The notes beneath the pieces were generated by a model. It was not told the origin of the DNA, did not search any database, and saw only the letters and a program-made list of their open reading frames with translations. This document shows positions 1 through 11,165 of a DNA stretch of 64,000 nt, one piece after another (the first letter of the stretch is position 1; each line of letters opens with the position of its first letter). The DNA comes from Chelydra serpentina. Lineage: Eukaryota; Chordata; Testudines; Chelydridae. The position numbers were made by a program, and so were the translations under genes. The stretch covers positions 56,726,501-56,790,500 of the forward strand of contig JBAIAC010000006.1 in NCBI GenBank assembly GCA_037349315.1, in the 5' to 3' direction.

Positions 1-690
1 AGTGAATGCCCCGGTGCCAGTGGTGATCCCAGGGATCGAGATGTGCTCGGTATTGGGGCTCCAGTACCGAGTAATGGGAACTCTGGAGTCTCGGCCATCA
101 GGAGATCTCTGAAAAAACTAAACTCCTGCAGTACTGCAGTGGTCAGTACCATTAGGGCTTGTCTGTGCTGAATCACCAGTACCGAGGAAATTGGCAGAGA
201 TCTTGCCCTGGCAGTAGTCAGTACTGAGTGTTTTCACACCGGTACTACTTTCGCAGAGATGGTATGGTCTGAGTTCTTGCCTTTGACAAGCGGTGCTGCA
301 GCTTCAGAGCCTGTGCCCTTCAGGTCCGTAGGCTAATAAGCAGTGTCTGCACTGGAGGACCCATGTATCTCACAGGTACCGTGCTTCGGAGCCGTCGGTG
401 CCAGCGGTGCAGAGGGGACCAACCGCACCGGGGATCTCCTCTAGCTAGTCTGGGCTCAGTTTGAGGGCCTGCAGCCCTCTTTTTGGAGCACCCACCCATC
501 AGAAGATTTCCTGCTCGGCTCACCCTCTGGAGAAACAGAAGGTTCCAGGCACAGTCTGAGTTGCAGAGGGGATTTGGGACACCAGTTTAAGATCACTCTT
601 CAAACATGTTTCAACTTCAACTCACGTTTTTTCCAGAATCTAGCCTTCAGTTGTTGGCAGAGGAGAAAGTTACTCGCCTTGTGCAACAAT
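1..690 (-). mobile_element. Body of an older DIRS retrotransposon (outer element), gag region, cut by the window start
   Basis: This stretch is rich in repeated GGTACCG/GGTGCCG-type words, like the gag region of the inner DIRS element at about 6.2-6.6 kb. On the minus strand, 320-523 is open and carries a basic SKKRAAGPQTEP-type segment like DIRS gag proteins. Its matching 5' start lies on the far side of the inner element (12027-12535), so I read this as the downstream half of one older DIRS copy split by a later DIRS insertion. The split is an inference. The sequence is decayed and no intact protein is present. Confidence 0.55.
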
Positions 691-905
691 GGAGGTTCTT
701 CAAGATGTGTCCCCCTGTGGGTTCTCCACTTTAATGTTGCTGCACCCTGCGCTTATAGCCAGAGATTAATGGTAGCAGTGTCTGGTTGGATCGCACATGT
801 GCGGTCCCCATCTTGTGCCGCTTCAGGTGGTTAAATGACGCTGTGACCAACCCCCCTTCTGTTCCTTCTCTACTGCAGAGTCTGGTGATAGAACTCCGAA
901 GCAGA
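691..905 (-). repeat. DIRS inner copy, right inverted terminal repeat
   Basis: The stretch from the TTCTTCAAGATGTGTCCCCC word (697) to about 905 is found again in reverse complement at 11815-12026. Shared landmarks are CTCCACTTTA, ATAGCCAGAGATT/GTAGCCGGAGATT, GGTAGCAGTG and CTTCAGGTGGTTAA. The arms have diverged at scattered bases. Confidence 0.8.
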
Positions 906-917
906 GGGAAAGAGGAA

Positions 918-1018
918 GGGTAGTGGAGCACCTACAGGGACATACAAATGTCCGTTACTGCACAAGGTGAGTAACTTTTCTCTTCTTCGAGTGGTGTCCC
1001 TGTGGGTGCTCCACTTTA
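918..1018. repeat. Palindromic junction inside the DIRS right end (internal-complementary-region-like)
   Basis: GTGGAGCACCTACAGGGACA (922-941) and TGTCCCTGTGGGTGCTCCAC (near 993-1014) form inverted arms around a GTTACTGCACAAGGTGAGTAAC core. The same words occur at 671-733 and again at 12490-12525. DIRS elements carry a region complementary to the outer ends that is thought to template circular DNA formation. The location fits, but that role is inferred here. Confidence 0.55.
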
Positions 1019-2500
1019 AGTGACTTCAGAGCAGTGCCCTCCGATGGAAGGAGGGGGCTTCAGAGTTGAAGTTGTAGCAGATGAAAGTACTATGTGACCA
1101 AACAGGGCATCAGAAGATGCATGTTGTTGCAACTCATAGTGCTGTATAAATGTGTGCGGTGAGGTCCAGGTTGTGGTCCTACAGATTTCTGCAATGGGAA
1201 CATTGCTGAGAAATGCTATGGAGGCCGATAGACTCCTGGCAGAGTGCGTATACGGATCCCTATAGGGGGTTGTCATTCATGCTGGAGATCAGTTTGATAC
1301 AGTCGGATATTCATTTGGATAGCTGTTTGGAAATGGCATTGCCTTTTGATCGTTTGGTGATTAAAACAACAGTTTTGGAGATTTGCAAAAAGATTTTGTT
1401 CTATCGATGTAAAAGGCTATAGCCCTGCGGACATCCAAGGAGTGTAGTCTAGATTGTCGTCTGTTCATATGTGGTTACAGAAAAAGTGTCGGTAAGTATA
1501 TAGGTTGATTAAGGTGAAAAGATAAGACAACCTTAGGTAAAAACTTAGTATGTGGTCTGAGAGATGCTTTATCTTTGAAAAAGATTGTATAAGGTGGGTT
1601 TGTCGTGAGAGCTACTATTTCCCCCACCCTCCTGGCAGATGTAATGGCCCCTAGGAATGCAACCTTCATAGAGAGGTGTAGTAATGAGCTTGTAGCCATG
1701 GGCTCAAAAGGGGGCCCGGTGAGGGCATGGAAGACTAAGTTGAGGTCCCATGGCAGGGAAGGGTTCCTAATTTCTGGATAGGAGTTGAAGAAACCCTTTA
1801 GAAAGCAGATGCATGAAAATAGAAAATTCGTCAACCTTAAGATGAAATGTTGTGATGGCTGACAGATGGCCTCTCCATGAGTTCAATCCGTACCATTTGT
1901 TTGCGTTCCAATAAATAATCTAAAATGAGAGATAAGGTGGCTGACAGAGGTGGTCTGTTTGCATTGGCACCATGAGTCAAATCACTTCCACTTATGTACG
2001 TATGTGAATCGGGTAGCTGTCCTACGGCTGTTTAATAATATGTTTTGTACCTCTGAGGAACATGTCATTTCAGATCCCATGAGCCATGTAGTAATCAAGC
2101 TTTGAGACAAAGTCTTTAGGGATCCGCAGGGATGATGAGACCTTCATCCTGCGATAGAAGCCGAGGCAGAAGCATGAGTGTGTGTGATGGACAGACCGCC
2201 ATGTAGAGAAGGTAAGGGTACCATGTTTGTTGTGTCTAGGTGGGGGCTATTAGGATCTCTCTGGATCCATTTTGTTTTATCTTGTGGTGTACATAGGCTA
2301 GGAGGGGGTGGTAGGGAAGGCGTATAGGAGAGGAGCATTCCACTTGATGAGGAAGGCATCGCCCAGAGAGTGTCAACTGAGTCTTGCTCTGGGGCAGAAC
2401 GGGGGCATTTGGAGATTTGTGTGGTTGTAAAGAGGTCTATTGTTGGGAACCCGCACATTCGAAAATTATCTAGGATTACGCTCCCATATTCAGCTCCCAT
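1016..2500 (-). pseudogene. DIRS tyrosine recombinase, decayed
   Basis: Several minus-strand frames read in order as a DIRS tyrosine recombinase. The frame at 1834-1475 contains PWDLNLVFHALTGPPFEP and LHLSMKVAFLGAITSARRVGEI, the characteristic stretch ahead of the catalytic Arg region. The frame at 1276-1016 contains AEICRTTTWTSPHTFIQHY, the C-terminal part bearing the presumed nucleophilic Tyr. In the family the enzyme integrates a circular DNA intermediate by site-specific recombination. The frame changes and stops between these blocks show it is inactive. The homologous recombinase of the second DIRS copy (19022-20061) has the same LNLVLSRITGPSF block. Confidence 0.75.
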
Positions 2501-2640
2501 TCATGGTCTTGATAAAACTTCCTGCTCAGAATATTTGTCGTGATGTTCTGGCAGCCAGGTAGGTATGATGCTATAACATGGATGTTGTGTTTGATGCACC
2601 ATTGCCAAAGATGCTTGGCTTCTACACAGAGGGAGTGTGA

Positions 2641-3865
2641 TCATGCTCCCCCTTGTCTGTGTATGTAGAACATACATTGTCCGTGAGAATCTGTACCATT
2701 TTGTTTTTGATTAGTGGTAGGAAGTGAGAACAGGTGTTTCGAACAGCTCGTAGTTCCAGCAGGTTGATATGAAGATGGGACTCCGCCATAGATCATTGGC
2801 CCTGTATACAGTGTGTTTGCATATGTGCCCCCCAGCCTAAGAGGGATGCATTCGTGGTGATGGTGAGCAACAGTGGATTCTGTAGGAATGGCATCCCCCT
2901 GCTGACGTTGTCTGGATTGGTCCACCATAAAAGGGAATCCTTGATTGTATTGGGCATAGTGATGAGCTTGTTTACGCTGTACCTGAGTGCAACATAATTT
3001 GTCCGGAGCCAGACTTGTAGACATTGCCTGTGTAGTCTTGCATGTCGGACGAAGGTCATGGCAGCCATGTAGCCTAGGAGTCGTAGGCAAGTTCTGTCAG
3101 ACACTTAACAGCACGGAACAGCCCTCGAGATCAAGGCAGTTAGAGTCAGACGGTGTTTTGTTGATAGGGAGACAGTTGCTTCAAAGGAATTGAGGTCTGC
3201 TCCCATGAATTCCAGGCATTGGACAGGTATTAGAGTAGACTTTTGTCTGTTTATGTGAAGTGCTAAGCTGCTGAACAGATTTATTGTACGTTGGGTGGAA
3301 TCTATGGCTGTCTGTAGTGTTGGTGCTTTCAGCAGACAGTCATCTAAGTAGGGGAATATCATGATTCCCTCTCTGCATAGGTAGGCAGCTACTACGGCTA
3401 GTACCTTTGAAAATACCTGAGGCGCAGTGGATAGGCCGAAGGGCAGACCTTTGTACTGGAAATGGTCCTGTGCCAATTTAAACCATAAGAATTTCCGATC
3501 TGACGGATGGATGGATATATGAAAATATACATCCTGGACATCAAGGGCTGAGAACCAGTCCCCGACTCTCTAATGTTGGGATTATGGTGCTTAGTGACCA
3601 TTTTGAATTGCTGTGTTTTCACAAACTGGTTGAGTCACCATAGATTGAGACTAGGTCTCCAACCTCCTGTTTTTTTCTGTGAGAGAAAGTAGTAGGAATA
3701 GAACCCCTTCCCTCTGTACTTGGTTGGTATGGGTTCTACTACTCCCAGAAATATGAGATGGTTTACCTCTTCTCGCAGTAGATGTTCATGAGAGGGGTCC
3801 CTGAAGGGGGAAGGGGTTTGGAGGTAAGAGGGAATGGAGTAACCAGTTTTGATGATTTCTAACAC
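2641..3865 (-). pseudogene. DIRS reverse transcriptase and RNase H, decayed
   Basis: At 3865-3635 the frame shows the N-terminal part of the polymerase (HLLREEVNHLIFLGVVEPIP, then YRGKGFYSYYFLSQKKTGGW). At 3476-3105 it shows the palm, with LPFGLSTAPQVFSKVLA and the catalytic box FPYLDDCLLKA. At about 3104-2793 an RNase H start is visible (NASLLGWGAHMQT, the DIRS TDASxxGWGAH motif with the first Asp changed to Asn). The order polymerase, RNase H, then recombinase is normal for DIRS. Frames shift at least between 3635 and 3476 and again in RNase H. The YLDD box survives, but the altered RNase H Asp and the frameshifts argue against function. Confidence 0.8.
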
Positions 3866-4101
3866 TTATCTGTCTGTGGTAATGGACTGCCGTATTGGGT
3901 AGAATGGAAGTAGGTGATCGCCAAAAGTCTTGCCAGTTGCAGATGGTGTCAGCATTGAGAGAGATGGGATTCTCGATCCCTCGACCAAGGTTTCAAATCT
4001 ATTGTCCAGAGACTGATAGCTGAGAGACAGTAGTCGAAGGAGTGGACTGCCATCTCCTCAAAGTTTTCTGTTTCCGCCCTTGTTGGTCGTAGTATCTATT
4101 G

Positions 4102-4916
4102 CAGGGATGGGCAAACGTTTTGGCCCGAGGGCCACATCTGGGTATGGAAATTGTATGGTGGGCCATGAATGTTCATGAAATTGGGGCTGGGGTGCAGGAG
4201 GGGGTGAGGGCTCTGGCTGGGAGTGTGGGCTCCAGAGTGGGACCAGAAATGAGGAGTTCAGGGTGCAGCAGGGGGCTATGGGCTGGGGCAGAGGGTTGGG
4301 GTGGGGATGGGGAGTGACAGCTCCGGCTGAAGGTACGGGCTCTGGGGTGGGACTGGGGATGAGGGTTTGGGGTGTAGGAGGGTGCTCCAGGCTGGGACCG
4401 AGGGGTTCGGAGAGCAGGAGGGGGATCTGGGGTGGGACAGTGGTTTGGGGTGCTGGGATGCTGAAGGGGGTGCGGGCTCTGGAGTGGGGCAGGAGTTTGG
4501 GGTGCAGGAGTGTGCAGGCTCCAGACTGTACTTACCTCAAGCAGCTCCTGGAATCAGCATCATGTCCTCCCTCCAGCTCCCACGTGGAGGTGCAGCCAGG
4601 CGGCTCTGCATGCTGCCCCATCTGCAGGTGCCGCCCCTGCAGCTCCAACTGGCCTCAGTGCCCAGCTAATGGGAGCTGCGGGTGCGGCGCTTGGGTTGGG
4701 GGCAGCGTATGGAGCCCCCTAGCTGCCCCTACACGTAGACGCCGGAACGGGGGACATGCCGCTGCTTCTGGTAGCCGCGCAAAGCGCCTCCCGACCCCAC
4801 TCCCCTGCTGGAGCACAGCAAGCCCCAGATCCTGCTCCCTAGTAGAAGCTCGAGGGCTGGATCAAATCAGCTAATGGGCCAGATGTGGCCCACGGGCCGT
4901 AGTTTGCCCACCCCTA
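4102..4916. mobile_element. Non-autonomous hAT element, GGGCAAAC family, copy 1
   Basis: The element begins CAGGGATGGGCAAACG and ends GTTTGCCCACCCCTA, giving inverted termini. It is flanked by a perfect 8-bp duplication ATCTATTG (4094-4101 and 4917-4924), the hAT signature. The inside is very GC-rich, low in complexity (GGGGTG/CTGGGG words) and non-coding; the long open frames in it are composition artefacts. It interrupts the inner DIRS element between gag and polymerase. Relatives lie at 15799-16413 and 55480-56007. Confidence 0.85.
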
Positions 4917-5176
4917 ATCTATTGCATTGTATGTATGGAGGGGGTCAGAATCTTTGGGGAGTTTGATAATTGCTCTGTCATCTCTTGTTCTTAGGTGTGT
5001 GGATTCCCAAAGATCGCAATGTGGCCCTCGAGTCTTTCAGAGTATGCAGTGACTCATCTGTTTTGTCCACAATGAGTTTGGAGCTTTCGAACGTAAGTCC
5101 TCTACAGTGGACTGTACTGGCTTTGGAAAACCAGATAGATGAAGTCAGAAGGCTCTCCTCATAATGACCTCTGTTG

Positions 5177-7064
5177 CTATGGATCTCGCTGTGGAATAAG
5201 CGGACTCAAGGGCAGCTGGTAGCCCCGTTCTGGTGATGAGGTGGCCCTCTGTGATGAGTGCTTTGTACTACTCTTTGTTTTCTGGAATAAAGTTAATAAA
5301 CTCAGAGAGACTTGCGTAATCATTGTATTCATACTTTGCCAACAGGGCCACATAGTTGGCAATTCTTAATTGTAAGGTCGTAGCCAAATATGCTTTGCAG
5401 CCGAACAGGTCGAGTCATTTCCAGTCCTTGTCATACAGGGGGTTTCTGTAGTACTGTTATCTACCCCATTCGTTGATTGCGTCAATAAATAGTGAATTCG
5501 GTGTTGGATGCAAGAAGAGGAATTCAGTGCCCTTTGCTGGCACGTAATATTTCTTATCAGACCTCTTACAGGTAGGTGAAATCGTTGCTGAGGTTTGCCA
5601 TAGAGACTTCACAGCATCCATGATCACTTCATTCATTGGAAGGGTGATTTTGGAAGAAGTGGGTGTGTGCAGTATGTCCACTAATTTGTGTCAAGATTCC
5701 TGGACCTCTTTCAGAGAGATGTCTAATGAAGTGGCGACTCTTTTGTAGAGATCTTGTAATTGTTTAAAATCATCAGCTGTGGTGAGAGATGGGGACATAA
5801 AGGTGTCATACTGTGAGGATGAGAAATGAGTATCAATTGGATCCTCTGGGTCCGAGAATTCCTCCTCTTCTTCAGTCCCGTGTTCAGAGGTGCTAGACGG
5901 TGCCTGTGACGTTAATATAGGTGGTTGGTATGTGCCAGTTATAGGTCGACTGGTAGGTGGCACCCTGTTGCTGCTGCTGTGATATGCTGGGATATGCCAT
6001 GAATGCCAGAATGGCCACTGTGGTTGGAAGGGCACCGTGGGCATTCAAAGCTGCCTGTATAAGGGCTGGTTCGGAAGGTTTTCAGGGAAGCCCGTGCCTG
6101 CAGGGGCATATGTGGTGGGAGTAGGCTCAGGAAAGGAATGTTGTGGGGAGTGTCCAACATCTTCCTTTCCATTTTCGTCTTTGTTAGAGAACTGTGGTGC
6201 TGAGATGTGGGGAGCTGGGTTGGCTGATTACCGCGGGTACTGAGGTACCGTTGGTGCCGAGGAGAGGAGACAAGATTCTGGTACCAATGAAATAGATCTT
6301 TGTGGTGGAGGAATTGTTGTGACATGCCCGATACTGGTACCATTGGGGTGGTAGGAAATGGTACCATGTGCTGAAGAGTGCTCATCAGTGCCGGTGGGTA
6401 CATAATACCAGCACTAGGTGGCAGCATTAGTGGTGAAGGTGCCTGTATACTCTGTACCGATTGCTTAAACACAGTTGACCGTACCACGGCATGGGGTTTC
6501 ATTTTCCCCCTGGTGCCTGTGGTGGACACTGACTGCTTAGAAGCTCTCGGTTTCTTCGTACCGACGGTGCCGGAGGGACCCATTTTGTCAGCCGCTGACA
6601 TGGTCAGTACTGGGAAAGTTTGACTGGTGTCGGAGCACCTTTTCTTGGTCACTCCGGAGTCGGGGACGTGGTAACCTGTTTTTTTCAGCCTTCTTGGCAG
6701 GCTGGTCAGGAGCCCTTTCCATGGAAGAGAAGCCCTTGTCCAAGGCTGCAGTTGACAATTTCTGGCCAGGAGGGACACGTACCTCAGGCTCAGAGGCCAG
6801 GCAAAGAGATTTTTCCATGAGGAGAAATTTTAGCTGAAGATCTCTTACCTTTCTGATGCGGGCTTTCAAGTTGTGAGAGTGCGAGCACTTCTGAGGTACA
6901 TGTGCCTCACTGAGACACCGGACGCACTGAGAGTGCCCGTCTGAAAGCGGTATCGAGAGCCTGCAGATAGTGCAGCATTTGAACCCTGGCGTGCCAGGCA
7001 TGCTCCTTAGGGAGCATACGCTCTCTGTAAGGTGGAAAGTAGTAGGGATATCGTGCTGCTTCAA
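5177..7064 (-). pseudogene. DIRS gag-like ORF1, decayed
   Basis: The frame opens at 7064. From the Met near 7010 it shows a compact Cys/His module (CCTICRLSIPLSDGHSQCVR followed by CLSEAHVPQKCSH) and then a basic helix (LKARIRKVRDLQLKFLLME). The central part is Ser/Thr/Pro-rich. An acidic EEEEEFSDPEDP patch sits near 5880, and the C-terminal block at 5681-5457 contains KSLWQTSATISPTCKRSDKK and YYVPAKGTEFLFLHP, a conserved segment of DIRS ORF1 proteins. Reading changes frame at least three times, so it is inactive. The same Cys/His start occurs at 12145 (outer copy) and 21262 (second DIRS). Confidence 0.75.
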
Positions 7065-7446
7065 TAGAGCAGAATGGAAACTTAGCCCAGTCTACACTAC
7101 GAGTTTAGGTCAAATTTAGCAGCGTGAGGTTGATTTAACCCTGCACCTCTCCACACAACAAAGCCTATTTTATCGACTTAAAGGCCTCTTAAAACAGATT
7201 TCTCTACTCCTCCCCGGCAAGGGGTTTAGCGCTAAAAATCGACCTCGCTGGGTCGAATATGGGGTAGTGTGGACGCAATTTGACGGTATTGGCCTCCGGG
7301 AGCTATCGCAGGGTGCACCATTGTGACCACTCTGGACAGCACTTTCAACTCAGATGCACTGGCCAAGTAGACAGGAAAAGCCCCGGGAACTTTTGAATTT
7401 AATTTCCTGTTTGGCCAGCGTGGCGAGCTGATCAGCACAGGTGACC

Positions 7447-9289
7447 ATGCAGTCCCAGAATCGCAAAAGAGCTCCAGCATGGACCAAACAGGAAATACTG
7501 GATCTGATCGCTGTATGGGGAGATGAATCTGTGCTGGCAGAACTCCGTTCCAAAAGACGAAATACCAACACATATGCCAAAATCTCCAAGGGCATGATGG
7601 ACAGAGGCTACAACAAGGACACACATCAGTGCCGTGTAAAAATAAAGGAGCTCAGCCAAGCCTACCAAAAAACAAAGGGGGCAAACGGTCGCTCCGGGTC
7701 AGAGCCCCATACATGCCGCTTCTATGATGAGCTGCATGCAATTCTAGGGGGGGACCCTACCACTGCCCCACCACTGTCCGTGGACACGTGCAAGGGGGGA
7801 ATCTCACACAACAGGGACGAGGAGGAGGTGGTGGTTGAGGATAACGGACAGCAGGCAAACGGAGAATTCATTCTCCCCGGTAGCCAGGAACTATTCATAA
7901 CCCTGGAGCCAATACCCTCCCAACCCTCCCAAGGCGGGCTCCCAGATCATGAAGCTGGAGAAGGCACCTCTGGTGAGTGTACCTTTGTAAATATAATACA
8001 GGGTTTAAAAGCAAGAGTGTTTAATGATTAATTTGCCCTGAAATCTTGGGATGCATTGACGGCTAGCACAGCTACTGGAAAAGTCTGCTAACATGTCTGG
8101 GGATGGAGCGGAAATCCTCCAGAGACATTCAAGCAACATTTGTTCTTTATCACCTGGTTGAAATACGGGAAATTTGTTTAAGGGGACATTCAGAGGTGCC
8201 CGTTCCTGCTGGTCTGTTTGCCTTTGTCTGAAAAGAAATCATCCCTGCTGTTAGCCACACTGTGGGGGGAGGGGTGAAGCGATCATCCCAGAAAATTGTG
8301 GGGAGGAGGGGGAGTTGGGTTGTGCTGCACATTAACCTCCCTCAGGGAGGGAGGGATAGCTCAGTGGTTTGCGCATTGGCCTGCTAAACCCAGGGTTGTG
8401 AGTTCAATCCTTGAGGGGTCCATTTAGGGATCTGGGGCAAAAATCTGTCAGGGGACAATACTTGGTCCTGCTAGTGAAGGCAGGGGACTGGACTCAATGA
8501 CCTTTCAAGGTCCTTCCAGTTCTAGGAGATTGGCATATCTCCATTCATATTATATTATAACCCCAAAACTGCACCCCTCCTTTTAAATGGCCAACCCAAT
8601 GGGCTTTACCTCTTATGGGAAAGAAGGTCGCTGTTGTTTGAAACCATTCCCACATGTTATGAAGGCTGAAGAAGCCAAAACACTGTGGCTTACCATGGCT
8701 GCCTGCAAGACTAATTCTGTTTCCCAGCTGTGCGTGTGTGATCTCTCACACCAAACCGGCAGGCATGCAATATAAGAGGCAAAATGCGACCTTGTACCAA
8801 AAGCACATGTACTATGTAATGTGAATAGCTTGGTTCACTGTGAAAGAGTTTTCCCTTTGTTCTCTAAAATGTATCTTTTTAAATACTACTCTCTCTCTTT
8901 TTTTCCCTCCCACAGCTGCAAATGTTTCTACGCTCCCCCTATCATATCCATCCCAGAGGATAGCGCAGATAAGAAAGTGAAAAAAACGCACTCGCGATGA
9001 CATGTCCTCAGAGCTCATGCAGTCCTCCCGCTCCGATAGAGCTCAGCAGAATGCGTGGAGGAAAGCGTTAAATGAACGGGATGAGAGGAGGAAGGAGCGT
9101 GATGATACGAGGCAGGATACAATGCCGAGGCTAATGGGGGAGCAAACTGAAATGCTCAGGAAACTTGTGGATCTGATGCAGGAAAGGCAGCAAGAGCACA
9201 GACGACCGCTGCAGCCCCTGTATAACCGCCTGCCCTCCTCCCCAAGTTCCATATCCTCCTCACCCAGATGCCCAAGAATGCGGGGGTGA
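7447..9289 (+). pseudogene. Harbinger Myb/SANT-like DNA-binding protein gene, two exons
   Basis: I start at ATG 7447. Exon 1 (7447-7972) encodes a SANT/trihelix-type domain in about residues 9-100: basic lead QNRKRAPAWTKQEILDLI, then YAKISKGMMDRGYNKDTHQC and VKIKELSQAYQKTK. It ends at a GTGAGT donor (7973). Exon 2 starts after the pyrimidine tract and CAG at 8915 and continues in the same phase to the stop at 9287-9289. It is rich in Arg/Glu/Gln and probably helical (ERDERRKERDDTRQDTMPR). In this superfamily the protein partners with the transposase and binds the element's ends. An in-frame TGA (8978-8980) in the basic segment breaks exon 2. The SINE at 8346-8560 lies in the intron. Confidence 0.8.
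8346..8560 (+). mobile_element. tRNA-derived SINE with CR1-like tail (turtle Pol III SINE type), copy 1
   Basis: The head carries RNA polymerase III boxes: A box TAGCTCAGTGG and B box GGTTGTGAGTTCAATCC. A body containing CCATTTAGGGATCTGGGGCA follows, and the tail is GACCTTTCAAGGTCCTTCCAG, like the 3' end of CR1 LINEs. It lies in the intron of the Harbinger Myb-like gene. Confidence 0.88.
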
Positions 9290-9629
9290 GGGGGGAGCCT
9301 TCGGGCACCCAACCACTCCACCCCAGAGGATTGCCCAAGCAACAGAAGGCTGGTATTCAATAAATTTTGAAATGTAGTGTGGCCTTGTCCTTCCCTCCTC
9401 CCCTCATCCACCACCCCACGCGGTGCATCCCTCCTCCCCCACCCCCTCCCAGGCTACCTTGCCAGTCATCCCCCTATTTGTGTGATGAATTAATAAAGAA
9501 TGCATGATTTTGAAACAACAATGACTTTATTGCCTCTGCAAGCTGTGATCAAAGGGGGGAGGGCAGTTGGCTTACAGGGAAGTAGAGTGAACCAAGGGGG
9601 CAGTGTTTCTCCTTGATGAAAACAAACTG

Positions 9630-10647
9630 TTACACCGTAGCCTGGCCATTCATGAAACCGGTTTTCAAAGCTTTTCTGATGTGCAGTGCACCCAGCTGTG
9701 CTCTTCTAATTGCCCTGGTGTCTGGCTGTGCGTAATCGGCCACCAGACGATTTGTCTCAACCTCCCATCCCACCATAAACGTCTCCCCCTCACTTTCACA
9801 GATATTATGGCGCACACAGCAAGCAGCAATAATGGGAATATTGATTTCACTGAGGTCTAACCTAGTCAGCAAACTGTGCCAGCGAGCCTTTAAACGTCCA
9901 AATGCACACTCTACCACCATTCTCCACTTGCTCACCCTGTAGTTGAACTGCTCCTTACTACTGTCCAGGGTGCCTGTGTACAGACGTCTTCATGAGCCAT
10001 GGCATTAAGGGGTAGGCTGGGTCCCCAAGGATAACTATAGACATTTCAACATCCCCAATAGTAATTTTCTGGTCGGGGAAGTAAGTCCCTTCCTGCAGCT
10101 GTTCAAACAGACCAGAGTTCCTGAAGAAGCGAGCGTCATGCACCTTTCCTGGACATCCCACGGTGATGTCAGTAAAACATCCCTTGTGATCCATCAGTGC
10201 TTGCAGCACCATTGAAAGGTACCCCTTGCGGTTTACGTACTGGCTGCCAAGGTGGTCCGGTCTCAAGATAGGGATATGCGTTCCGTCTATCGCCCCACCA
10301 CAGTTAGGGAACCCCATTACAGCAAAGCCATCCTCTATGACCTGCAAATTTCCCAGAGTCACTACCCTTGATAGCAGCAGTTCAGTGATTGCGTTGGCTA
10401 CTTGGATCACAGCAGCCCCCACAGTAGATTTGCCCACTCCAAATCAATTACCGACTGACCGGTAGCTGTCAGGTGTTGCAAGCTTCCACAGGGCTATCGC
10501 CACTCCCTTATCAACTGTCAGGGCTGCTCTCATCTTGATATTCTTGCGCTTTAGGGCAGGGATGAGCAAGCCACACAGTTCCAGGAAAGTGGCCTTATGC
10601 ATGCGAAAGTTTCGCAGCCACTGGGAATCATCCCATACCTGCAACAC
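9630..10647 (-). pseudogene. Harbinger DDE transposase, one stop and one frameshift
   Basis: From Met 10647 the frame shows the helix-turn-helix-like N-terminal part (WLRNFRMHKATFLELCGLL, ALTVDKGVAIALWKLATPD). The nuclease core follows: GGAIDGTHIPI (first Asp), VGCPGKVHDARFF and LGDPAYPLMPWLM (second Asp) and MVVECAFGRLKARW (Glu). The three acidic residues are intact in the DNA. A TGA codon interrupts the frame directly before FGVGKS (about 10440), and a one-base shift lies near 9960-9980, between PWLMKTS and the FNYRVSKWRMVVE block. Coding upstream of 10647 is not clear. It normally cuts at the element's ends together with the Myb-like partner. Confidence 0.88.
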
Positions 10648-10974
10648 TATGCGGTCCCACTAGTCTGTGCTTGTTTCCCAGGCCCAGAATCAACATTACA
10701 TGGCATGAACCTGCCCCAATGCCACCATGATGTCCAAATTGCCACATCCCATGCTTTCTGAGAAGTCTGTGTCCATGTCCATGTCCTCATCACTATCGTG
10801 ATCGCACTGTCATCGCATCCTCACCTGCTTTTGCAGGTTCTGCACATAATGCAGGATAATGTGTGAGGTGTTTACAATGCTCACAACTGCAGCAGTGATC
10901 TGAGCGAGCTCCATGCTTGCAGTGCTATGGCGTCTGCATGGGCAATCCAGGAAAATGGGCGCAAAATGATTGTC

Positions 10975-11165
10975 TGCGAGGGATGACTGCAGGACAGCAG
11001 AGCTGCAGCGGAAGCTGCGGAGCCGTACACCATGTACGAGGACTGCTAGCAGTCCTATTGCACCGTCTGCTGCAGAGTTGCAGGAGAGCAGAGTTGCAGA
11101 GGAAGCGGTGGAGCCGTACACCATGTACGAGGACGGCTTGCAGTCCTATTATACCATCTGCTGCG
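10975..11165. repeat. Two-unit tandem duplication, period about 91 bp, inside Harbinger
   Basis: GGAGCCGTACACCATGTACG occurs at about 11019 and 11110, each followed by AGGAC(T/G)GCT..CAGTCCTATT and a TCTGCTGC word. The unit lies upstream of the clear transposase frame and inflates the open frames seen there on both strands. Confidence 0.7.

Noticed and set aside
1475..3865. Endogenous retrovirus or pararetrovirus
   Set aside because: Polymerase and recombinase motifs, inverted termini and gene order are those of DIRS retrotransposons; no protease, integrase DDE or envelope was seen.
4263..4874. 203-codon plus-strand open frame
   Set aside because: Lies entirely inside a GC-rich non-autonomous hAT element with defined termini; Gly/Trp/Cys-rich composition and no motif.
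8346..8560. tRNA gene
   Set aside because: A and B boxes are present, but the rest is SINE body with CR1-like tail and the same unit occurs four times; no complete cloverleaf is expected.
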